From: Brachionus manjavacas
Lineage: Eukaryota; Rotifera; Eurotatoria; Ploima; Brachionidae
Assembly (NCBI GenBank): GCA_019054805.1
Contig: JAHQIY010000010.1
Location: forward strand, 1,347,501 to 1,411,500
Reading direction: 5' to 3'
Length of the DNA stretch: 64,000 bases
Part shown: one piece after another, positions 60,080 through 64,000 of the stretch
How the letters are laid out: each line of letters starts with the position of its first letter
Position numbering within the stretch: the first letter of the stretch is position 1
Notes under the pieces: model-generated
Database searches by the model: none
Seen by the model: only the letters and a program-made list of their open reading frames with translations
What the model was told of the DNA's origin: nothing
Translations under genes and position numbers: made by a program

Positions 60080-61260
60080 TTATTCACTCCATGTGGAGCA
60101 TAGGGTCATTACTTTTGATTTCCACTCAATTCGATCTTTTGCCTTTACCCTTGCTTCTCCCCATGTCATTCCCATTTCGATAAGCTCTTTCGTGATTGTT
60201 GACCTCGATTTTACTGCTGATCGTCCTACCTTACGTCGCCTTTGAGGTGTCCATTGAAGGGCTCTTTTTTTGGTATCCATGTTTCTTTCATTCTAAGTAC
60301 ATGCCCGAGCCATCGCAATCTTTTGTTCTTAATGCATTGACTTAATGGCTCTGAATTTTTTCTTCTCAAGTCAGCATTAAACAATGTCTCAGCCCAGTGT
60401 ATCCCAAGAATCCTCCGCAGGCTTCCCGTGTGGAAGATGTTAAGACTTTTCCTGTCAGATTCACACATCCCCCAACATTTACTTCCGTACATCAGTGTTG
60501 CTTTTACTACACTGTGGTATAGTTTAAATTTTTTTTCCTTACTGTAGCTGGTTGACTTCCATACTGGTTTGAGTCTAGCTAAGGCACTCTTTGCTTTAGC
60601 AAGTCTATTCTTAATGTCTCTGTGTGTTTCCAACGTTGTACTGATAGTGCTACCTTGGTATGTGAATTCACTTACACACTCGATGGTGATCGATGCATCC
60701 AATTTGGTATTTATGCACATAACTTTCGTTTTGGCCCCATGTACTTCGAGACCAGTTGGTTCAGCGTTGTTCGCCAACTCTTGCGTCTTTATATGCATAT
60801 GTGCTTCTGTATTAGATATTAGCACCAGATCGTCCGCAAAGTCTAAGTATTCAAGCTTTGCTGTTTATACCCATTGTGTACCCCTCGCACTGGCAGTTTT
60901 TTTCTTCATGATAAAGTCAATCAGTATTATGAATAGTGTCGGAGAGAGAACGCACCCTTGTCTGACTTCTGTACACACTTTGAAGCTCTTAGATAGTCCT
61001 TTTTCCAGAATCACGCTACACTCGAATTTCTCATAGAAGAGTTTTATCAAGTTCACTATCTTCTGTGGCAGGCCATAGGATCTAAATTTGGCCCACAAGG
61101 TTTCTCTGTGAATGCTATCAAAGACTTTCTTGAAGCCAATGAAGTTATGAAGGCGTTATGCAGTTTGTTGCTGCAGAGCGCCTTGCTTGCTATTGGTAAC
61201 AGTTTTATTCCTCGCCAATTGTCGCAAATCATTTTTTTACCTTTCTTTGGGAGCTTGAGT
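60080..61260 (-). pseudogene. Non-LTR endonuclease-reverse transcriptase, 5'-truncated
   Basis: Minus strand, from 61260: NWRGIKLLPIASKALC, a deletion, FIGFKKVFDSIHRETLWAKF, VRQGCVLSPTLF, a stop, YLDFADDLVLIS (catalytic FADD), FTYQGSTIS, YHSVVKATLMYGSKCW, LRRILGIHWAE, RLRWLGHVLRMKE and, after a shift, ALQWTPQRRRKVGR, MTWGEARVKAKDRIEWKSKV, ending TLCSTWSE. The first motif A aspartate is replaced by glycine (FIGFKK for FIDFKK). The last 18 codons and the 3' UTR fall inside palindrome 2, so its left arm (47735 onwards) carries only that end. Confidence 0.85.
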
Positions 61261-61838
61261 CCCGAGTTAAATTTTATTAATTAAAAAATAATTAAAAAAA
61301 TATTTATTTACTTGTTAACTCAACCATTTAACACCAAAACCCCATCTTCAAGTTATACATTTGTTTTCATACCGAGATAAAGCTATTTCAAAATAAAATA
61401 TTAAAAAAACATTAATTTGATTTACAGATTTTGTAAAAAAATTCAAAAAATTAAACTTAAATGTTTCAATGTTATACTTTTTTTAAATGATTTTATAAAC
61501 AGCATATTATTTTTTGTTTTGTAAAAGATTTTAAAATCAAATTTAAGAAGTGTTAATTGGTCATTTATGACAAGGGCACTAGCCTGTTGATTAACCTTGA
61601 AAGTTAAACTCTATATAGTTTAAATCACCAGATTCATTACTTTGAGTTGACATCTACCTGAAATGACCATCATCGAGCTTCAAAAAGTTAGTCTAAAAAA
61701 ACCAACTATCAACGATGATGCATCAATTTAAGCTAAAAACAATACACTAGGTTTATTATTTTAGTAAAAATATTTCAAAATACATAATTAAATGATCAAT
61801 GAGCCGAAACAGCTCTCTTTTCTTTTTAATTTTTAAAT
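61261..61838. other. AT-rich spacer upstream of the sulfotransferase gene
   Basis: No feature recognised; it should contain the promoter or 5' UTR of the following gene. Confidence 0.4.
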
Positions 61839-62879
61839 TTGAAATACATTTTAGGCATGATTTCATTTTTTCGTTTAATAATACATTTAAATATATTGAT
61901 ATTTTTATGTCTAGTTTTATCAATATCCATAGATCGATCCGAATTGCAAAAATATCTTGGCCAAGCTTTTTATTCAAAAAACTCAAGTCTCAACTTTGAT
62001 TCCAGCAGTCAAGTACTGGTATTTTTTTATATTCCTAACTCTGGTGGTCATGATTTCCACCGTGTTCTGACAAAAAGTCTTGCTCTTCATGGCCAACAAA
62101 AGTCTTGCCGAAGCCTAATCGATGTCAAAATTTTATCTCTATTCAATTCAGAAAAAAAAATAAGAAAATTCAATCATGTTCAGTCATTTTCAAACAATCA
62201 ATACGAAACTAGTTGGTTGTTTAGCAATGGAACTTTTAGCACGGCATGCAATACTCACTCAAATTTGCACCAATTTAAATACTGTATTTTTAATTTGTAT
62301 TCTAATTTGGAGTCAAAAAACGAATTTTATTTTCTAACTATAATTAGACACCCAGTTAAAAGATATTTGGATGAATGGGAGCATTCAAAAAAAAAGAAAA
62401 TCTGGAAAAAACAAAGTGCTGAGTTGCCTTGCCACTCCATAAACTTTACTAAATGTCTCAATACTGAAAACAAATCAACCTATTTAAGCTTGAACGAGTT
62501 TATCACTTGTGAATTTAATTTGGCAAATAATAGGCAAACAAGAATGCTGACCCAGATGCAAGCTGGCTGTGAAAAGATCTCAGATGAACTAAGTCTGGAG
62601 CAGGCTAAAGATAATTTAAGAAAAATTCATTTTTTTGTTTTAAATGAATTTCAATCTTTATCGCAAAAATTGTTTGAAAAAATGTTCCCAGGTGTGAGAT
62701 TTTTTCGAAATTTACCATTAAAAATGAACAAAGCAAAGGTATTAATTAAGGGATGTTCAAGTGCTCAAATAGCTCAATTAGTTAAAAAAATAGAGGAAAT
62801 CAATTCATTAGATATGGAGCTGTATAAATTTGCAATTAATTTATTTTTCAAAAGGCTTAATAATTACGGAATTATTTAG
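61839..62879 (+). CDS. Heparan-sulfate 6-O-sulfotransferase-like protein
   Basis: Single-exon gene, 346 codons from the ATG at 61839 (a second ATG at 61857 is possible). A signal anchor at about residues 7-32 makes it a type II Golgi protein; several N-glycosylation sites follow. The family moves sulfate from PAPS to the 6-O position of glucosamine in heparan sulfate. Diagnostic blocks: SQVLVFFYIPNSGGHDFHRV (about 57-75, the PAPS 5'-phosphosulfate loop), ETSWLFS, a histidine in ACNTHSNL (about 140), TIIRHPVKRYLDEWEHSKK (about 167-185, 3'-phosphate site), NLANNRQTRML, FFVLNEFQ and EEINSLDMELYKFAINLF. The loop has N where the family has K (QKTGG), which may affect catalysis. It is shorter than vertebrate members, lacking their C-terminal tail. 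Confidence 0.88.
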   Translation: MKYILGMISFFRLIIHLNILIFLCLVLSISIDRSELQKYLGQAFYSKNSSLNFDSSSQVLVFFYIPNSGGHDFHRVLTKSLALHGQQKSCRSLIDVKILSLFNSEKKIRKFNHVQSFSNNQYETSWLFSNGTFSTACNTHSNLHQFKYCIFNLYSNLESKNEFYFLTIIRHPVKRYLDEWEHSKKKKIWKKQSAELPCHSINFTKCLNTENKSTYLSLNEFITCEFNLANNRQTRMLTQMQAGCEKISDELSLEQAKDNLRKIHFFVLNEFQSLSQKLFEKMFPGVRFFRNLPLKMNKAKVLIKGCSSAQIAQLVKKIEEINSLDMELYKFAINLFFKRLNNYGII

Positions 62880-62920
62880 AAAATATTTAATAATTATTCT
62901 ATACTTTTAATTAGTTTTTT

Positions 62921-62926
62921 TTAAAT
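62921..62926 (+). terminator. Polyadenylation signal of the sulfotransferase gene
   Basis: AATAAA about 45 bases after the stop codon. Confidence 0.5.
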
Positions 62927-63191
62927 AAAAACAATTTTTTAGACAAATTGTATGTTTATTTTTCTAAATTTTAATAATTTATTTATTTAAGTCCTTTTTA
63001 TTTGAGAGTTAAAATTATTTTTTTTACTGAATTGTCTAAAAGTCGCCTGTCTCAAGTCGAATCCAAGTCAAAGACTTGACTTAAACTAAGCTGCGAAATT
63101 ACATTGCAATTAACTCATATGTTGAATTCCTACTTATATGAATATCAAGAATAACTTAAACTTTGTCTAAATACTAGAAACAGTTTGGCTC

Positions 63192-63401
63192 TCAAAAAAT
63201 TTTATTGCGCGACTCATGAACATGATCAGCATCAAATTGATTATTTTTTAAAGCAGCTCTTTTTTTTGATTGAGTAGCTTGAAAATCAAAAGGAGATATA
63301 GGGCGAGTTTGTTGTGGAGCCACTTCGTATGTTTCTTCACTACTAGGTTCGGTGTCCTCCGAACTTGTCGTATTCGAAGAGTATGTGTCGGGATACATCA
63401 T
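63192..63401 (-). CDS. Small acidic ORF, unassigned
   Basis: ATG at 63401; 69 codons. Serine/glutamate-rich N-terminus (SSNTTSSEDTEPSSEETYE), then SPFDFQATQSKKRAALKNN. No known domain. It could be a first exon or the N-terminal part of a transposase; no continuation is seen downstream. Confidence 0.3.
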   Translation of the reverse strand: MMYPDTYSSNTTSSEDTEPSSEETYEVAPQQTRPISPFDFQATQSKKRAALKNNQFDADHVHESRNKIF

Positions 63402-63429
63402 TTTTCAATAGTTTTATTAATGAATTAGC

Positions 63430-63983
63430 AAAGTAAATTATTATTTTATTTTATTTTATTTATTTGTTTTCTGTACCGAGCAAGAGCTCCTTCAGAATAA
63501 GTTAAAAATAAAATTAAAAAACAAAATAAAAATAAAATTAAAGTTAATAAAATTAGATAAAAAAAAAGAATCAAAATAGAGTAAATTAGCTAAAAAAATG
63601 AAAGTTGAAAAGACATAAATTGGAAAAGATTGTTACATGTGGCACATGTTAAAATAGTTCAAGTTTCAGGAAAAAAAAGAAGAAATAGTAAGGTAGCAAT
63701 TACACAATGGATTTGGGTATTCAATATATCTTGATTCGAAACCTTCTTTGTATTCTTTCACCAGTCTTTCAACCAATGGAATAGAATGACTCAGTCCTGT
63801 CCCAACATATCTCTCACTAAACTCAAAAAGACGATCCGAGACTGTTAGTAATTTTAGTTTATTAAAAGCTTCATGTTGCACGATGTTGGAGGGAGTATCA
63901 TATTTTAACTTAAGGATAGATCTTACTGCTGTATTCTGAATTGCTTGTAGTTTTTTGATATTATTTTCTGAAAATGAATTCAA
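63430..63983 (-). pseudogene. Non-LTR reverse transcriptase C-terminus with 3' tail
   Basis: The frame 63983-63666 reads NNIKKLQAIQNTAVRSILKL and LKLLTVSDRLFEFSERYVGT, the C-terminal helical region of jockey/CR1-type enzymes ('…LQ..QN.A.R.I…'). It is followed by a 3' UTR with 'ctgaaggagctcttgctcgg' and a TAAAA repeat tail at about 63440-63460. It runs to within 20 bases of the window edge, so more of the gene may lie beyond. Same family as 25640-25990. Confidence 0.75.
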
Positions 63984-64000
63984 GCAAGGAAAAGAATAGT

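Larger units (their letters stand above)
47735..60141. repeat. Palindrome 2: 12.4 kb inverted duplication
   Basis: Left arm 47735-52282 and right arm 55591-60141 are inverted copies (sums 107872-107876), with inverted T units (52283-53585 and 54289-55590) and a foldback core (53586-54288) between. The outer bases are 'caaaagatcgaattgag' at 47735 and its complement ending at 60141. Similarity stops there: the right side continues into an uninterrupted reverse transcriptase, while the left side abuts palindrome 1. Confidence 0.92.

Noticed and set aside
33037..60141. Polinton/Maverick or giant terminal-inverted-repeat transposon
   Set aside because: No integrase, DNA polymerase B, packaging ATPase or capsid genes; the arms contain only old unrelated transposon fragments.
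60569..61036. 155-codon plus-strand frame opposite the reverse transcriptase
   Set aside because: Hydrophobic-looking shadow of the coding strand; the minus strand carries the known motifs.
1..64000. CRISPR arrays, bacterial operons, ribosome binding sites
   Set aside because: The window is clearly eukaryotic (introns, polyadenylation signals, animal genes); no regularly spaced repeats of that kind were seen.

Overview
This is a strongly AT-rich animal (metazoan) genomic window in which a few host genes sit in a sea of decayed transposons. The animal assignment rests on a heparan-sulfate 6-O-sulfotransferase-type gene, a rhodopsin-like peptide GPCR and a spliced PH-domain gene with a 5.2 kb intron. 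The AT-richness, the 45-bp intron inside a hAT gene and the flavour of the non-LTR elements would suit a small-genome spiralian such as a monogonont rotifer (Brachionus-like). That species guess is inference from memory, not something the sequence proves.

Layout. 1-2.4 kb: AT-rich, no gene seen. 2.4-5.1 kb: a three-level transposon nest (non-LTR reverse transcriptase split by a FLYWCH/MULE transposon, itself apparently split by a non-LTR 3' end). 6.7-14.0 kb: two exons (+ strand) of one PH-domain gene; its intron holds a non-LTR reverse transcriptase split by a Tigger/pogo element, and a 0.6 kb MITE. 14.6-18.4 kb: a Tc1-like remnant, a scrap of the foldback element found later, a hairpin-forming minisatellite, and a broken hAT transposase. 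18.6-25.9 kb: unassigned sequence plus Ty3/gypsy and non-LTR scraps. 26.1-27.35 kb: a GPCR (- strand). 29.2-32.4 kb: a near-intact MULE whose reading frame is interrupted near its start by an internally deleted piggyBac element with exact TTAA duplication.

33.04-60.14 kb is the outstanding region: two giant palindromes placed directly head to tail. Palindrome 1 spans 33037-47734 and palindrome 2 spans 47735-60141. Each is an inverted duplication of several kilobases of transposon-rich sequence, and each is centred on the same foldback repeat (core C plus a 1.3 kb unit T). The left arm of palindrome 1 and the right arm of palindrome 2 run on into uninterrupted elements, while the two inner arms are truncated exactly where they meet at 47734|47735. 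The whole can be explained by a circular copy of an ancestral X-core-Y' locus that recombined back in inverted orientation through the foldback core. The cores differ from each other but are matched within each palindrome, which suggests arm-to-arm gene conversion. An assembly artefact is the main alternative.

60.1-61.3 kb: a 5'-truncated non-LTR reverse transcriptase whose 3' end lies in the palindrome arm. 61.8-62.9 kb: the sulfotransferase gene (+ strand). 63.2-64.0 kb: a small unassigned ORF and another non-LTR 3' end. The host genes show no sign of working together; the window is mainly a record of nested transposition and large-scale inverted duplication.
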